Made by a program: the position numbers and the translations under genes. Of a DNA stretch of 64,000 bases, positions 30,245 to 41,957 are shown in pieces. Numbering within the stretch: the stretch's first letter is position 1; the number at the start of each line of letters is the position of its first letter. The DNA is from Candidatus Pelagibacter ubique HIMB140 (GTDB lineage Bacteria; Pseudomonadota; Alphaproteobacteria; Pelagibacterales; Pelagibacteraceae), in NCBI RefSeq assembly GCF_025558165.1, contig NZ_LAMZ01000001.1, positions 248,001 through 312,000 on the forward strand. The letters run 5' to 3'. The notes under the pieces are model-generated. The model was not told the origin of the DNA. It worked only from the letters and a program-made list of their open reading frames with translations, and did no database searches.

Positions 30245-31243
30245 TTAATTTGTTGGTAAAAGATTAAAGTAAAATAAATAACTTGCAGTTAAAACAACCC
30301 AAGTTAAGGACAAAGGAAGAAATACTTTCCAACCTAATCTCATTAATTGGTCATACCTATATCTTGGTACAATAGCTTTTACTAAAGCAAATAAGAAAAA
30401 TAAAAGTAAAATTTTTAAAATTAACCAAATTGCGCCTGGAACTAAAGTAAATGGATAAATATCTATTGGAGATAGCCAGCCACCTAAGAATAATATAGCT
30501 CCCATAGCACACATCAATAAGATGTTTGCATACTCACCTAACCAAAACATTGCATACATCATTCCTGAATATTCTGTCTGGTATCCAGCAACTAATTCTG
30601 CTTCAGCTTCAGGTAAATCAAAAGGTGGTCTATTAGTTTCAGCTAAAGCAGAGATAAAAAATATTACAAACATTGGAAATAACGGAATTACAAACCATAG
30701 ATTTTGTTGAGCAATTACGATGTCATTCAAATTCAATGAGCCTACGCACAACAATACATTGATAATAATAACCCCAATTGAAACTTCATATGATACCATT
30801 TGAGCCGCAGATCTAATTGCACCTAAGAAAGGATATTTAGAGTTTGAAGCCCATCCTCCCATAATTATTCCATAAACACCTAGGGATGAAACAGCAAATA
30901 GATAAAGTATACCGACATTAATATCCGCTAAAACCTGGGTTGCGCTAAATGGTATAACAGCCCACGCAATCAAAGCTAATGTCATAGTAACAATAGGTGC
31001 TAATATAAAGATTACCTTGTTAGAGCTTGATGGAATGATGATTTCTTTAAAAATATATTTCAAAGCATCAGCTAATGATTGAAGTAATCCAAATGGTCCC
31101 ACTACATTTGGTCCTTGTCTTTTTTGAACGAAAGCCCAAACTCTTCTATCTAGCCAAACAATCATAGCTACAGAAACCAATACTGGAACTAACAAAAATA
31201 GAATTTTGTATACCTCTTGAAAGACTATATTTAAATACTCCAT
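30245..31243 (-). CDS. nuoH: NADH-quinone oxidoreductase subunit H
   Basis: The membrane subunit forming the quinone cavity with NuoB and NuoD. The 332 residues have about eight helices. [20 protein letters not shown] near residue 31, [16 protein letters not shown] near 214 and the [13 protein letters not shown] segment near 300 are diagnostic. It ends 2 bases before nuoI. Confidence 0.96.
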   Translation of the reverse strand: MEYLNIVFQEVYKILFLLVPVLVSVAMIVWLDRRVWAFVQKRQGPNVVGPFGLLQSLADALKYIFKEIIIPSSSNKVIFILAPIVTMTLALIAWAVIPFSATQVLADINVGILYLFAVSSLGVYGIIMGGWASNSKYPFLGAIRSAAQMVSYEVSIGVIIINVLLCVGSLNLNDIVIAQQNLWFVIPLFPMFVIFFISALAETNRPPFDLPEAEAELVAGYQTEYSGMMYAMFWLGEYANILLMCAMGAILFLGGWLSPIDIYPFTLVPGAIWLILKILLLFFLFALVKAIVPRYRYDQLMRLGWKVFLPLSLTWVVLTASYLFYFNLLPTN

Positions 31244-31244
31244 C

Positions 31245-33275
31245 TTAACCTTCTGTGCCTGTTAATTTTAAATTCATTTTTGCATTATTGCACTCGATCA
31301 TTGTTTTTGATGATTTAGCAACAACATTAGAAAAATAATAATCTTTAATTTCAATTTTTAAATTTTCATTATTAAAATCAGAATTCGAGTTGTTATTATT
31401 TTGTTCAGTTTGTATTTCACTTTGCAATTTTAAATAATTTAACATGCTGCTATCTAGCTCTTCTTTATCATTAAACAATTTTCTATTATTCATGAATTCA
31501 GCTAGTTCATTTATTATTTGCCAATCCTCTTTTGCATCTCCCGGAGGATAAGAAGCCTTAAATGCTTTTTGAATTTTTCCCTCTATATTTGTATAATAAC
31601 CGTCTTGTTCTGTATAAGCTGAACCAGGTAAAATTATATCTGCACACTCTGCCCCTTTGTCACCATGGCTTCCTTGGTAAATAACAAACTCGTTTTTTTT
31701 AACAAAATTTAAATTATCTTGACCTATTAAAAACACTATTTCAAATTTATTTGATTTTAAATCTTCTATTAAATTTGTTTTATTATTTAAAACTCCTAAA
31801 TCAAGATTTCCTACAGTTGCCGCATCACATGATAAAACATTCAATGGATTCCAATCTTCTGAGAACTTGTTTTTTTTATTCAAAAAATTTTTTAAATTAT
31901 CAAACAAATATTCTGCATTTTCTAATCTTAACAAAGACTCGCCAATTATTATCATTGGTTTTTTTGCACTTTCTATTTCTTTTGAAAGTTTATGTGTGTC
32001 ATCTATAATTTCTTTGATTGTTTTAGTTTGACCATCTAAACTTTCATAAGGATATGTTAGATTTCCACAATCATTTAATGATACAATTCTTGTACTATTA
32101 TTTAGATAAGATTTTCTAATTCTTGCATTTAAGATTGTGGCTTCGTATCTAGGATTGGTGCCCAACAATAAAATTAAATCAGCATCTTCAATTCCGTTAA
32201 TTGAGGAATTAAACAAATAATTTTCTCTTTTTGAAATATTAATATATCTATTATCTGATCTTGACTCATAATTATCAGTTTCAACTGTTCGGTCAAAAAA
32301 TTCTTTAAAAATGTACGCAGTTTCCATGTTTGTTAAATCTCCAACAAAACCAGATACTTTTTCTTTTGATGTATTTTCTAATTTAGATTTTATTATTTTA
32401 TAAACTTCTTGCCACGAAGCTTTCTCAAATTTACCATTGTATTTAATATATGGGGTATCTAATCTTTGATGAAGTAAGCCATCACACGCATATCTAGTTT
32501 TATCTGAAATCCATTCTTCATTAATATCTTCATTTATTATTGGAAGTACTCTTTTTACTTCCCAATCGTATGTATCAACTCTAATGTTTGAACCTATCGC
32601 ATCCATAACATCAATCGTTTCAGTCTTTTTCAATTCCCATGGTCTTGCTTCAAAAACATAAGGTTTTGATGTCAAAGCTCCAACAGGACATAAATCAACT
32701 ACATTGGCAGATAATTCAGATTGCATTGATTGCTCAAGATATGTTGTAATTTGCATATCCTCACCCCTACCTATAGCACCAAGTTCCGGAACGCCTGCAA
32801 CTTCAGTAGCAAAACGCACACATCTTGTACAATGTATACATCTTGTCATTTGAGTTTTGATTAATGGTCCCATATTTTTTTCGGGAACTGCTCTTTTGTT
32901 TTCTTTAAATCTTGATTTATCTACCCCATAAAACATTGATTGATCTTGAAGATCACACTCACCACCTTGGTCACACACAGGACAATCTAATGGGTGATTT
33001 GCTAGTAAAAATTCCATTACACCTTTTCTAGCCTTTTCAACTAAACTTGTATTTGTTTTAATGTTCATTCCCTCAGCTGCAGGCATTGCGCATGATGCAA
33101 TGGGTTTTGGTGATTTTTCCATTTCAACTAAACACATTCTACAATTTCCAGCTATAGATAATTTTTCATGATAACAAAATCTAGGTATCTCAACTCCTGC
33201 TTTTTCACAGGCTTGAAGAACTGTTAGTCCTTCTTCAACTTCTACATCAATGTCATTTACTTTTAATTTAAGCAT
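31245..33275 (-). CDS. nuoG: NADH-quinone oxidoreductase subunit G
   Basis: The large iron-sulfur subunit of the NADH dehydrogenase module, 676 residues. The N-terminal [2Fe-2S] ferredoxin domain has [16 protein letters not shown] His-Cys3 [4Fe-4S] site follows in [17 protein letters not shown] near residue 93, then CIHCTRC near 142 and a molybdopterin-oxidoreductase-like domain to the end. The C-terminal ~60 residues are asparagine-rich and lower in complexity. It overlaps nuoF by 8 bases. Confidence 0.95.
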   Translation of the reverse strand: MLKLKVNDIDVEVEEGLTVLQACEKAGVEIPRFCYHEKLSIAGNCRMCLVEMEKSPKPIASCAMPAAEGMNIKTNTSLVEKARKGVMEFLLANHPLDCPVCDQGGECDLQDQSMFYGVDKSRFKENKRAVPEKNMGPLIKTQMTRCIHCTRCVRFATEVAGVPELGAIGRGEDMQITTYLEQSMQSELSANVVDLCPVGALTSKPYVFEARPWELKKTETIDVMDAIGSNIRVDTYDWEVKRVLPIINEDINEEWISDKTRYACDGLLHQRLDTPYIKYNGKFEKASWQEVYKIIKSKLENTSKEKVSGFVGDLTNMETAYIFKEFFDRTVETDNYESRSDNRYINISKRENYLFNSSINGIEDADLILLLGTNPRYEATILNARIRKSYLNNSTRIVSLNDCGNLTYPYESLDGQTKTIKEIIDDTHKLSKEIESAKKPMIIIGESLLRLENAEYLFDNLKNFLNKKNKFSEDWNPLNVLSCDAATVGNLDLGVLNNKTNLIEDLKSNKFEIVFLIGQDNLNFVKKNEFVIYQGSHGDKGAECADIILPGSAYTEQDGYYTNIEGKIQKAFKASYPPGDAKEDWQIINELAEFMNNRKLFNDKEELDSSMLNYLKLQSEIQTEQNNNNSNSDFNNENLKIEIKDYYFSNVVAKSSKTMIECNNAKMNLKLTGTEG

Positions 33276-34599
33276 TTTTTTTATCTAATAAATGTTGATC
33301 AACCAAATAAGGTATATTATTTTTTTTCTGAACAATTGGGTCCAAATTGTTTCTTTCTTGAATTTCTTTTTTAAAATGTCTCAACAAACCTTGAACTGGC
33401 CATGAAGAACCTTCTCCAAATGCACAAATTGTATGTCCGGCGATTTGAGTTGTAACATCTCCTAACATGTCTACTTCATCTTTAGTTGCATCGCCTTTTG
33501 CCATACGTTCAAGCATTCTCCACATCCATCCAGAACCTTCTCTGCAAGGTGTACACTGTCCACAACTTTCATGTTTGTAAAATCTTGCAATTCTCGCCAT
33601 ACATTTAATAATATCTTGGTCTTTATTGATAACCACTATTCCTGCTGTTCCTAATCCGCTTTTTTCTTCGACACACGCATCAAAATCCATCTTTAATGTT
33701 TCGCATCTATCTTTTGGAATTAGAGGCATAGAGGATCCACCTGGAATTACAGCTTGTAACTTATCCCATCCACCAATCACTCCACCAGCGTGAACTTCTA
33801 TTAATTCTTTTAGAGGAATACTCATTTCCTCTTCTACATTACACGGATTATTAACATTTCCAGAAATACAGAATATTTTAGTACCTGTATTTTTTTCTCT
33901 TCCTAAAGAAGCAAACCATTTCGCTCCTCTTCTTAAAATAGTTGGCACCACAGCAATCGTTTCAACATTATTAATTATAGTTGGGCATCCATATAAACCA
34001 ATCAAAGCTGGGAAAGGTGGTTTTAATCTTGGTTGACCTTTTTTACCCTCTAAACTTTCAAGTAATGCTGTTTCTTCACCACAAATATACGCTCCTGCTC
34101 CATAGTGGATATAAATATCTAAATCCCACCCGGTTCCAGCTGCATTTTTTCCTAATAGTTTTTTCTCATAAGCCTCATCAATTGCAGCTTGGAGTTTTTG
34201 ACCATCAACAAAATATTCTCCTCTAATATATATGTAGCAGACGTGTGCTTGAACTGCGTATGATGCTATTAGACAACCCTCTATTAATTTATGAGGTTCA
34301 AATCTTAAAATATCTCTATCTTTACAAGTGCCTGGTTCGGACTCATCACCATTAATAACCAAATAATGTGGTCTTGATCCAACTTCTTTTGGTGCAAATG
34401 ACCATTTTAAACCTGTAGGAAATCCTGCACCACCTCGACCTCTAAGCTGAGAATCTTTAATTTCATTAATAATCCAATCTCTTCCTTTTTCAGTAATTTC
34501 TTTAGTGTTTACCCAATCACCTCTTGATTGTGACGCTGCTACATCAGAGCCTTTATCATTATATAAATTTTGAAAAATTCTATCTTGATCTTTAAGCAT
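33268..34599 (-). CDS. nuoF: NADH-quinone oxidoreductase subunit F
   Basis: The NADH- and FMN-binding subunit, 443 residues. The Rossmann-like NADH/FMN segment reads [17 protein letters not shown] near residue 53, [14 protein letters not shown] near 83 and [15 protein letters not shown] near 170. The N3 [4Fe-4S] ligands lie in [12 protein letters not shown] near 345, with the fourth cysteine in TICAFGEG. It starts within the last 8 bases of nuoE. Confidence 0.96.
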   Translation of the reverse strand: MLKDQDRIFQNLYNDKGSDVAASQSRGDWVNTKEITEKGRDWIINEIKDSQLRGRGGAGFPTGLKWSFAPKEVGSRPHYLVINGDESEPGTCKDRDILRFEPHKLIEGCLIASYAVQAHVCYIYIRGEYFVDGQKLQAAIDEAYEKKLLGKNAAGTGWDLDIYIHYGAGAYICGEETALLESLEGKKGQPRLKPPFPALIGLYGCPTIINNVETIAVVPTILRRGAKWFASLGREKNTGTKIFCISGNVNNPCNVEEEMSIPLKELIEVHAGGVIGGWDKLQAVIPGGSSMPLIPKDRCETLKMDFDACVEEKSGLGTAGIVVINKDQDIIKCMARIARFYKHESCGQCTPCREGSGWMWRMLERMAKGDATKDEVDMLGDVTTQIAGHTICAFGEGSSWPVQGLLRHFKKEIQERNNLDPIVQKKNNIPYLVDQHLLDKKNA

Positions 34600-35200
34600 T
34601 TTTTAAATCCGTTAGTGTTTTTCTATTGTTCTCTGGCTCATTATTAATTCTTCCTCTGTATGAACCAGGTTTTGGAGTTTCTCCATTTAAAATTTTATCC
34701 AAAATCTCAGATGTTTTTTCTTTATCAAGATCTTCGTAATAATCATCATTTATTTGCATCATAGGAGCAGTCACGCAAGCACCTAGGCATTCAACCTCCA
34801 TCCATGAACAATTCTTATCGCTTGATAATTCACATTCATTTTCAGAAATTTTTTCCTTACAAGCTTCAACCAATTTATTTGCTCCTCTAATCATACATGG
34901 TGTTGTAGTACATACTTGAACAAAATATTTTCCAACAGGTGATAGATTGTACATTGTGTAAAAAGTAGCTACCTCATAAACTTTTATATAAGGCATGTCT
35001 AAAAACTTAGCGATATACTTCATTGCAGCTAATGGTATCCAATTATTATTTTGTCTTTGAGCAATATAAAGTAAGGCCATCACAGCACTTTGTTGTTTTC
35101 CTTTTGGATATTTTGCAACAATATTATTTGCTGCCTCTAAAGATGAAGCATTAAATTCAAAACTTTCTGGTTGATCTTTTGCTGGTTTTCTTAAACTCAT
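34592..35200 (-). CDS. nuoE: NADH-quinone oxidoreductase subunit E
   Basis: A thioredoxin-like subunit with a [2Fe-2S] cluster. The 202 residues contain the ligand pairs CTTTPC near residue 96 and CLGACVTAP near 138. The N-terminal helical domain has the [13 protein letters not shown] segment. It overlaps nuoD and nuoF by a few bases, as in a tightly coupled operon. Confidence 0.95.
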   Translation of the reverse strand: MSLRKPAKDQPESFEFNASSLEAANNIVAKYPKGKQQSAVMALLYIAQRQNNNWIPLAAMKYIAKFLDMPYIKVYEVATFYTMYNLSPVGKYFVQVCTTTPCMIRGANKLVEACKEKISENECELSSDKNCSWMEVECLGACVTAPMMQINDDYYEDLDKEKTSEILDKILNGETPKPGSYRGRINNEPENNRKTLTDLKNA

Positions 35201-36372
35201 CTATCCACCTCACCAAAAACAATATCTAATGAACCTAGAACAGCTGGTACATCTGCTAACATGTGTCCTTTAATTAAATAATCCATTGATTGCAAATGTG
35301 AAAATCCTGGTGCTCTAATCTTGCATTTGTAGGGTTTGCTTGAACCATCAGAAATTAAATAAACTCCAAATTCTCCCTTTGGTGCCTCAACAGCTGTATA
35401 AATTTCGTCCTTAGGTACTCTATAACCCTCTGTAAATAATTTAAAATGATGAATTAACGCTTCCATTGATTGTTTAATATCTTTTTTTGATGGCGGACTA
35501 ATTTTACCATCTAATGATTTAATTGGACCTTTTTCCATTTTAGATAAACACTGTTTAATAATAGAAACACTCTCTTTCATTTCTTCAATTCTGCATAAAT
35601 ATCTATCGTAGCAATCACCATTTTTTCCAACTGGTATTTTAAAATCTAAATCCTCATAACAATCATAAGGTTGAGATTTTCTTAAATCCCAGGGCACCCC
35701 TGATCCTCTGATCATAACTCCTGAAAACGAATAATCTAAAGCATCCTCTTTACTTACAATTCCAATATCGACGTTTCTTTGTTTAAAAATTCTATTGTCT
35801 GTTAAGAGACTTTCTAAATCATTAATCACTTTTGGAAATGTATCGCAAAAGTTTAAGATATCTTCCTCTAAACCTTTGGGTAAGTCTTGATGAACACCAC
35901 CGGCTCTAAAGTAGTTGGCATGTAATCTTGACCCAGAAGCTCTTTCGTAAAAAGTCATTAAAGTTTCTCGTTCTTCAAAACCCCAAAGTGATGGGGTTAA
36001 GGCACCAACATCAAGCGCTTGAGTAGTAACGTTAAGAATATGACTTAATATTCTTCCAATTTCACAAAATATAACCCTTATATACTGAGCTCTAATCGGC
36101 ACATCTATTTTAAGAATTTTTTCTACAGCAAGGGCAAAGGCATGTTCTTGATTCATTGGAGCTACATAATCCAATCGATCAAAATACGGAACGGCTTGCA
36201 TGTATGTCTTGTTTTCAATTAATTTTTCTGTACCTCTATGAAGCAAGCCTATATGCGGGTCTGCTTTTTCAACAACCTCACCATCTAATTCTAATATTAA
36301 TCTTAATACACCATGAGCTGCTGGATGTTGAGGACCAAAGTTTAGATTCAAATTTTTAATTTTTTTTGTCAT
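35197..36372 (-). CDS. nuoD: NADH-quinone oxidoreductase subunit D
   Basis: The 49-kDa-type subunit at the quinone site. I place the start at 36372 (391 residues), so that the protein begins [21 protein letters not shown] like family members. An in-frame ATG further upstream would add 19 unsupported residues inside nuo[32 protein letters not shown] and the C-terminal [15 protein letters not shown] are diagnostic. It overlaps nuoC by 17 bases. Confidence 0.95.
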   Translation of the reverse strand: MTKKIKNLNLNFGPQHPAAHGVLRLILELDGEVVEKADPHIGLLHRGTEKLIENKTYMQAVPYFDRLDYVAPMNQEHAFALAVEKILKIDVPIRAQYIRVIFCEIGRILSHILNVTTQALDVGALTPSLWGFEERETLMTFYERASGSRLHANYFRAGGVHQDLPKGLEEDILNFCDTFPKVINDLESLLTDNRIFKQRNVDIGIVSKEDALDYSFSGVMIRGSGVPWDLRKSQPYDCYEDLDFKIPVGKNGDCYDRYLCRIEEMKESVSIIKQCLSKMEKGPIKSLDGKISPPSKKDIKQSMEALIHHFKLFTEGYRVPKDEIYTAVEAPKGEFGVYLISDGSSKPYKCKIRAPGFSHLQSMDYLIKGHMLADVPAVLGSLDIVFGEVDR

Positions 36373-36961
36373 TGTTTTCAATTTCTTCTTTAATGTATTT
36401 TGTTCCTTCCCAAGGGCTCTCGTAATCAAAATTTCTATAGTTTTGCTCTAGTTTAACTGGTTCGCTGATTACTTTTTTTTGATCTTCGCTGTATCTAACT
36501 TCCGAGTGACCAGTTAAAGGAAAATCTTTTCTTAAAGGATGTCCTTCGAAACCATAATCAGTAAGTATTCTTCTTAAATCGGGATGATCTTTGAAATTTA
36601 CACCATACATATCAAAAACTTCTCTTTCCATCCAATTTGCTGCAGGAAAAACACTTGTTAAAGAAGGTATAACTTCATTTTCAGAAATAGAGTATTTTAG
36701 AATTAGTCTTTGATTAAACTCATGACTCAAAAATAAGTAAACTACTTGAAATCTTTGGTTATTTTCTGGATAATCTACAACTGTAATATCTATTAGCTGT
36801 CGAAATTTTGTATCTAAATTAGTTTTTAAGAATAAAATTACATCTAAAAAATCATCTTTATCTGTTTCTAGATAAATTTGATTGTGTTTTATTTCTGAAT
36901 TATTAATTTTAGTAGTTAACTCAGAATTAATTTTTTTTTCTAGACCCTCTAAACTATTCAT
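36356..36961 (-). CDS. nuoC: NADH-quinone oxidoreductase subunit C
   Basis: The 30-kDa peripheral subunit, 201 residues. [47 protein letters not shown], from about residue 105, is the family signature. The terminal region is lysine- and glutamate-rich. It lies 2 bases after nuoB and overlaps nuoD. Confidence 0.95.
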   Translation of the reverse strand: MNSLEGLEKKINSELTTKINNSEIKHNQIYLETDKDDFLDVILFLKTNLDTKFRQLIDITVVDYPENNQRFQVVYLFLSHEFNQRLILKYSISENEVIPSLTSVFPAANWMEREVFDMYGVNFKDHPDLRRILTDYGFEGHPLRKDFPLTGHSEVRYSEDQKKVISEPVKLEQNYRNFDYESPWEGTKYIKEEIENNDKKN

Positions 36962-36963
36962 AA

Positions 36964-37479
36964 CTATCTTATAAAAGATCCTTTTTTTCTAATTTTTTTT
37001 TGTAATTGCAAAATTCCGTATAATAACGCCTCTGCAGAAGGAGGGCATCCTGGAACATATACATCAACTGGAACTATACGATCACACCCTCTTACAACTG
37101 AATAAGAATAATGATAATAACCTCCACCATTAGCACAGCTACCCATAGAAATTACATATCTAGGTTCTGGCATTTGATCGTAAACTTTTCTTAAAGCTGG
37201 TGCCATTTTATTTGTCAAAGTTCCAGCAACAATCATTACATCTGATTGTCTTGGTGATCCACGAGGAGCAGCTCCAAACCTTTCTAAGTCATATCTAGGC
37301 ATTGCTGTTTGCATCATTTCAACAGCACAGCATGCAAGACCAAAAGTCATCCAATGCAAAGAGCCAGATCTAGACCAATTAATTAAGTTATCTAGTGATG
37401 TAGTTATAAAACCATTTTTACTAAAATCTTTAGCAAGTTGTTTAAACTCTTCAGGAACTTGTTCTATTTTATCGTTCAT
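36964..37479 (-). CDS. nuoB: NADH-quinone oxidoreductase subunit B
   Basis: Carries cluster N2, the last electron donor to quinone. The 171 residues contain the tandem cysteines in LACCAVEMM near residue 49, [13 protein letters not shown] near 113 and [14 protein letters not shown] near 143. It follows nuoA by 10 bases. Confidence 0.97.
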   Translation of the reverse strand: MNDKIEQVPEEFKQLAKDFSKNGFITTSLDNLINWSRSGSLHWMTFGLACCAVEMMQTAMPRYDLERFGAAPRGSPRQSDVMIVAGTLTNKMAPALRKVYDQMPEPRYVISMGSCANGGGYYHYSYSVVRGCDRIVPVDVYVPGCPPSAEALLYGILQLQKKIRKKGSFIR

Positions 37480-37489
37480 TAAATTAATT

Positions 37490-37858
37490 TTATTCCCAAT
37501 CTAGAGCGCCTTTTTTCCATTCATAAATAAAACCAACTGTTAGTATGAATAGAAAAATCATCATTGATGAAAAACCTAATAGACCAATGTTTCCTAATGA
37601 TATTGCCCATGGAAATAGAAAGGCAATTTCAAGATCAAATATGATAAATAGAATTGCAACTAAATAAAATCTTACATCGAACTCCATTCTAGAGTCTTGA
37701 AATGGTTCGAAACCACATTCGTATGCAGATAACTTTTCTGGATCAGGTTTTTTTGGAGAAAGTAAAAAATTTAACACCACAAAAGCAATACTTAAACCAA
37801 GAGCAATAACTAAAAATAGAATAATCGGTAGGTAATCTTTTAAAAATTCAGATAACAT
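37490..37858 (-). CDS. nuoA: NADH-quinone oxidoreductase subunit A
   Basis: The first gene of the complete 14-gene complex I operon. The 122 residues have three membrane helices and the conserved loop [35 protein letters not shown] near residue 43. The 87 bases between it and tRNA-Asp contain a small 5-bp inverted repeat (ATCAG/CTGAT at 37871-37887) but no terminator. Transcription could therefore continue from the tRNAs or start in this gap. Confidence 0.95.
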   Translation of the reverse strand: MLSEFLKDYLPIILFLVIALGLSIAFVVLNFLLSPKKPDPEKLSAYECGFEPFQDSRMEFDVRFYLVAILFIIFDLEIAFLFPWAISLGNIGLLGFSSMMIFLFILTVGFIYEWKKGALDWE

Positions 37859-37945
37859 GAAAATCTATATATCAGTTTTTATCTGATGTTGAAGGGAAGA
37901 TAAGTCACATTTATTAATATTAACAGACAGTTTATTGGGGAAAAG

Positions 37946-38022
37946 TGGCGGGAGTGAAGGGACTCGAACCCTCGACCTATCGCGTGACAGGCGATCGCTC
38001 TAACCAACTGAGCTACACCCCC
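37946..38022 (-). tRNA. tRNA-Asp (anticodon GTC)
   Basis: A 77-base cloverleaf on the minus strand. The acceptor stem GGGGGTG pairs with CACTCCC (one G-U), followed by the discriminator G and an encoded CCA. The D-arm reads AGCTCAGTTGGTTAGAGC, the anticodon loop CTGTCAC contains GTC (plus-strand 37986-37988), and the T-loop has TTCGAGTC. It is the second of a tandem pair. Confidence 0.95.
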
Positions 38023-38034
38023 ACTTAATTTGTT

Positions 38035-38110
38035 TGGTGGGCAGTAAAGGACTCGAACCTTTGACCCCCTCGGTGTAAACGAGATGCTCTACCAACTGAG
38101 CTAACCGCCC
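38035..38110 (-). tRNA. tRNA-Val (anticodon TAC)
   Basis: A 76-base cloverleaf on the minus strand. The acceptor GGGCGGT pairs with ACTGCCC, followed by the discriminator A and an encoded CCA. The D-arm is AGCTCAGTTGGTAGAGC and the anticodon loop TTTACAC contains TAC. It is separated from the downstream tRNA-Asp by 12 bases, so both are probably cut from one transcript. Confidence 0.95.
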
Positions 38111-38124
38111 CAAAACTGAGCTAC

Positions 38125-38153
38125 TTATTACATCAACACTTAAATAAAGTAAA
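38125..38153 (-). promoter_or_regulatory. Probable promoter of the tRNA-Val/tRNA-Asp pair
   Basis: On the minus strand, TTTACT (38148-38153) and TAATAA (38125-38130) are separated by 17 bases. They lie between the lon stop and the tRNA-Val 5' end, which is about 15 bases beyond the -10 hexamer. Confidence 0.45.
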
Positions 38154-38160
38154 TTAATTA

Positions 38161-40539
38161 TTATTGAATACTAGCTTGAGATTTATCGTCTTTTTTAGCC
38201 AAATCAACCTCAACCCATTCCGTTGGTTTAAGTTCTTTAGTTAATGCAATCTTAATTACTTGATCAGCATATTCAACTGGCGTAATTTTAATATCATCTA
38301 TAATTTTCTTAGGCATATCGACTAAATCTTTTTCATTTTCTTTTGGAATCAAAACTTCTTTAATTCCAGCTCTATGAGCAGCTAATAATTTTTCTTTAAG
38401 GCCGCCTATTGGTAATACTTGACCTGTTAATGTTACCTCACCAGTCATCGCAACATCTCTTCTCACAGGTATATTTGTAATCGACGAAACAATTGAAGTA
38501 ACCATTCCTATTCCTGCAGATGGACCATCTTTTGGTGTTGCTCCTTCTGGTACGTGAATGTGAAAATCTTTTTTCTCAAATAGAGGTGGAATGATTCCAT
38601 ACTCCAGACATTTTGATCTAACAAAAGATTTTGCAGCTTTTACAGATTCTTGCATCACATCACCTAACTTACCAGTAATTTGCATTCTTCCTTTTCCAGG
38701 CATGGTTACTGTTTCAATTTTTAAAATTTCACCACCATACTCAGTCCAAGCAAGTCCAGTTACAATACCTACCCTATTTTCAGATTCTAATTCACCAAAT
38801 TTAAATTTAGCTACACCAAGAAAATCAGATAAATTTTTATTATTAATTTGAACTTCTTTTTCTTCACCAGCTACAATTTTTTTAACAACTTTTCTAGCAA
38901 GTTTAGAAATTTCTCTTTCTAAATTTCGAACTCCTGACTCTTTTGTGTATCCTCTAATTACTTCTTTTATGATATCATCTTCCAATCTCATTTCTTTTTC
39001 TTTAACACCATTATCTTTAATTTGTTTGGGAAGTAGATATTTATTTGCTATACTAATTTTTTCATCCTCTGTATAACCAGCTAATCTTATTACTTCCATT
39101 CTGTCTAATAATGGAGGCAATATATTTAAAGTATTTGCTGTTGTTACAAACATTACATCAGATAAATCATAATCAACTTCTAGATAGTGATCGTTAAAAG
39201 TTGTATTTTGTTCTGGGTCTAACGCTTCTAATAGTGCTGATGATGGATCACCTCTATAATCATTTCCAATTTTATCTATCTCATCAAGTAAAATCAGAGG
39301 ATTTTTAGTTCCAGCTTTTTTCATCATTTGAATTATTTTACCTGGTAATGATCCAATATAAGTTCTTCTATGACCTCGTATTTCCGCTTCATCTCTCATT
39401 CCACCCACAGACATTCTAACAAATTCTCTGTTAGTTGCTTTTGCAATAGATTTACCTAAAGATGTTTTACCAACACCAGGGGGACCAACCAAACATAATA
39501 TTGGGCCTTTAATTTTTTCCATTCTTTTTTGAACAGCTAAAAATTCTATTATTCTTTCTTTAACTTTCTCTAGACCAAAATGATCTTTATCAAGAATATT
39601 TAATGCCTTAGTTAAATCGATATCAACTTCACTTTTTTTGTGCCAAGGTAGTTCCGTCATCCAATCAAGGTAGTTTCTAACTACAGTAGCTTCAGCTGAC
39701 ATTGGGCTCATATTCTTCAATTTTTTAAGTTCCTGAAGACACTTTTTTTCAACTTCTTTTGGCATTTTTGCTTTTGTGATAGCTTTATTTAAACTAGTAG
39801 TTTCGTCTTTACCGTCTTCAATCTCACCAAGTTCTTTTTGAATAGCTTTAAGTTGTTCATTTAAGTAATATTCTCTCTGGGTTTTCTCCATTTGAGTTTT
39901 AACTCTTCCTCGAATTCTTTTCTCTACTCCGATTATACTTGTTTCATTTTCCATAATTTTAATTATGGCATTTAGTCTCTTCTTAACATCAACGGTTTCA
40001 AAAATTTGTTGTTTTTCTGAAATTGTAGCTGTGATATGTGAAGCAATATTATCAGCTATTTGGGAAGGATCTTTTAACTGCTTAATTGTATTTATTGTTT
40101 CGTTTGAAATTTTCTTATTTATTGAAGTTAACTTTTCTAATCTTCTTAAAGCAGTAGCTGCTAAAGGAAATAAATCCTCATCTTTTGGTAAGATGTCATT
40201 GAAATATGTATAGTCACATGTAATAAACTTCTCGTTATCTTTAAAGTCTAAAATTTTAACTCTTTTAATTCCTTCTACTAAAACTTTTACAGTTCCATCT
40301 GGTAATTTTAATAATTGCAGGATGCTTCCCTCACAACCATACATAAATACGTCTGTTTTCTTGGGATCATCAATCTCTGAGTTTTTTTGTGTTACAAGAA
40401 TGATCTTCTTATCTTTTTTCATCACCTCATTTAGTGCAGAAATAGATTTATCTCTTCCTACAAACAGAGGTATTACCATGCTTGGGAAGACTACAATGTC
40501 TCTTAAAGGTAATAACGGCAATGATATTTTAACGTCCAT
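38161..40539 (-). CDS. lon: ATP-dependent protease Lon
   Basis: A soluble AAA+ protease degrading misfolded and regulatory proteins. The 792 residues have the N-terminal substrate domain (LPLLPLRDIVVFPSMVIPLF), Walker A GPPGVGKTSLGKSIA near residue 345 and Walker B LILLDEIDKIG near 413. The protease domain has the catalytic serine in PKDGPSAGIGM near 672 and the lysine in GGLKEKLLAAHRAG near 715. It is the last of the tig-clpP-clpX-lon series; the hupB gene that often follows lon is not here. Confidence 0.97.
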   Translation of the reverse strand: MDVKISLPLLPLRDIVVFPSMVIPLFVGRDKSISALNEVMKKDKKIILVTQKNSEIDDPKKTDVFMYGCEGSILQLLKLPDGTVKVLVEGIKRVKILDFKDNEKFITCDYTYFNDILPKDEDLFPLAATALRRLEKLTSINKKISNETINTIKQLKDPSQIADNIASHITATISEKQQIFETVDVKKRLNAIIKIMENETSIIGVEKRIRGRVKTQMEKTQREYYLNEQLKAIQKELGEIEDGKDETTSLNKAITKAKMPKEVEKKCLQELKKLKNMSPMSAEATVVRNYLDWMTELPWHKKSEVDIDLTKALNILDKDHFGLEKVKERIIEFLAVQKRMEKIKGPILCLVGPPGVGKTSLGKSIAKATNREFVRMSVGGMRDEAEIRGHRRTYIGSLPGKIIQMMKKAGTKNPLILLDEIDKIGNDYRGDPSSALLEALDPEQNTTFNDHYLEVDYDLSDVMFVTTANTLNILPPLLDRMEVIRLAGYTEDEKISIANKYLLPKQIKDNGVKEKEMRLEDDIIKEVIRGYTKESGVRNLEREISKLARKVVKKIVAGEEKEVQINNKNLSDFLGVAKFKFGELESENRVGIVTGLAWTEYGGEILKIETVTMPGKGRMQITGKLGDVMQESVKAAKSFVRSKCLEYGIIPPLFEKKDFHIHVPEGATPKDGPSAGIGMVTSIVSSITNIPVRRDVAMTGEVTLTGQVLPIGGLKEKLLAAHRAGIKEVLIPKENEKDLVDMPKKIIDDIKITPVEYADQVIKIALTKELKPTEWVEVDLAKKDDKSQASIQ

Positions 40540-40599
40540 AGGATTAATATGGATATTATATATTATATTGCAATAGGTTTTTGTTACTTATTAAGGATA

Positions 40600-41868
40600 T
40601 TAAGCCGCTGATGTTTTGCCAGACTTAGATTTATTTTCGCCTTTAGAATGAACTAAAATTGGTTGTGATTGACCTTTTGCAGCTCCTGCATCAACAATTA
40701 CTTCTTCAATGTTATCTTGACTTGGGAGATCATACATAGTTTTTAATAAAATATTTTCTAATATTGATCTCAATCCTCTTGCTCCTGTTTTTTTACTAAT
40801 TGCTTTTTGAGCTATTTCTTTAAGAGCATTTTCTTTAAATGTTAATTTCGCTCCATCCAACTTAAATAGTTCTTGATACTGTTTAGTTAGAGAATTTTTA
40901 GGTTCTTGTAAAATTTTGATCAATGATTTTTCATCTAGATCCTCAAGAGTTGCTATCATTGGTAGTCTTCCAATAAACTCTGGTATCAATCCAAATTTTA
41001 ATAAATCCTCAGGTTCTAGTCCTTTCATCCACTCTCCTGTTTTCTTGTCTTGAGTGTTTTTTACATCTGCTCCAAAACCAATTGAAGTACCTTTGTCTCT
41101 TTGAGAAATAATCTTGTCTAATCCAGCAAAAGCACCTCCACAAATAAAAAGAATATTTGTTGTGTCTACTTGTAAAAATTCTTGTTGAGGATGTTTTCTG
41201 CCTCCTTGAGGTGGAACACTTGCGACAGTTCCTTCCATTATTTTTAGTAAAGCTTGCTGAACTCCTTCTCCAGATACATCTCTTGTAATGGATGGGTTCT
41301 CAGATTTTCTACTAATCTTATCAACTTCATCGATATACACTATTCCTCGTTGAGCTTTTTCAACATTGTAATCTGAAGCCTGAAGTAATTTTAAAATAAT
41401 ATTTTCAACATCTTCACCAACATATCCTGCTTCAGTCAATGTTGTTGCATCTGCCATTGTAAATGGAACATCTAAAATTCTAGCAAGAGTTTGTGCTAAT
41501 AAAGTTTTACCACAACCAGTAGGACCAACTAGCAAAATATTTGATTTAGATAATTCTACATTCTTGCTATTTTTGTTTTCATAATTTAGTCTTTTGTAAT
41601 GATTGTGTACAGCTACCGATAAAACTTTCTTGGCATGTGCTTGACCAATCACATAATCATCAAGTACTGTACAAATTTCTTTTGGTGAAGGAAGACCGTC
41701 TTGGTGTTTAACAAAAGTATCTTTGCTTTCCTCTTTTATAATATCCATACAAAGCTCAACACATTCATCACAAATAAATACAGTTGGACCTGCAATTAAT
41801 TTTCTAACCTCGTGTTGGCTCTTTCCACAAAAAGAACAGTAAAGAATATTTTTATTATTTGTACTCAT
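40600..41868 (-). CDS. clpX: ATP-dependent Clp protease ATPase subunit ClpX
   Basis: A AAA+ unfoldase feeding ClpP. The 422 residues begin with a zinc-binding domain ([14 protein letters not shown] then CDECVELC). Walker A is [15 protein letters not shown] near residue 115, Walker [12 protein letters not shown] near 178, and the substrate pore loop AGYVGEDVE near 147. It lies 89 bases after clpP, a gap that holds an imperfect hairpin. Confidence 0.97.
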   Translation of the reverse strand: MSTNNKNILYCSFCGKSQHEVRKLIAGPTVFICDECVELCMDIIKEESKDTFVKHQDGLPSPKEICTVLDDYVIGQAHAKKVLSVAVHNHYKRLNYENKNSKNVELSKSNILLVGPTGCGKTLLAQTLARILDVPFTMADATTLTEAGYVGEDVENIILKLLQASDYNVEKAQRGIVYIDEVDKISRKSENPSITRDVSGEGVQQALLKIMEGTVASVPPQGGRKHPQQEFLQVDTTNILFICGGAFAGLDKIISQRDKGTSIGFGADVKNTQDKKTGEWMKGLEPEDLLKFGLIPEFIGRLPMIATLEDLDEKSLIKILQEPKNSLTKQYQELFKLDGAKLTFKENALKEIAQKAISKKTGARGLRSILENILLKTMYDLPSQDNIEEVIVDAGAAKGQSQPILVHSKGENKSKSGKTSAA

Positions 41869-41905
41869 AATTTTTTAAACGAATCAATTTCATTACTTTA
41901 TTATA

Positions 41906-41944
41906 GATGACTTATACTAATCAAGTTTGGATTAGTAAGTTATC
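41906..41944 (-). repeat. Imperfect inverted repeat between clpP and clpX
   Basis: CTAATC pairs with GATTAG across a 7-base loop. The stem extends as ACTTA/TAAGT past a 2-base bulge, then by GAT/ATC past one mismatch. No U-run follows on the minus strand, so it is not a standard terminator. It could be an RNA-processing or stability element separating clpP and clpX messages. Confidence 0.4.
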
Positions 41945-41957
41945 AATATATTGTGTA

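Noticed and set aside
31751-32008. Plus-strand open frame inside nuoG
   Set aside because: Antisense shadow of a well-conserved gene; composition reflects the opposite strand.
33981-34226. Plus-strand open frame inside nuoF
   Set aside because: Antisense shadow; the minus-strand protein has all NuoF motifs.
37859-38160. Possible small RNA gene in the longest non-protein stretch
   Set aside because: The space is explained by two tRNAs, a promoter-like pair and short spacers; the 5-bp repeat before nuoA is too weak to call.
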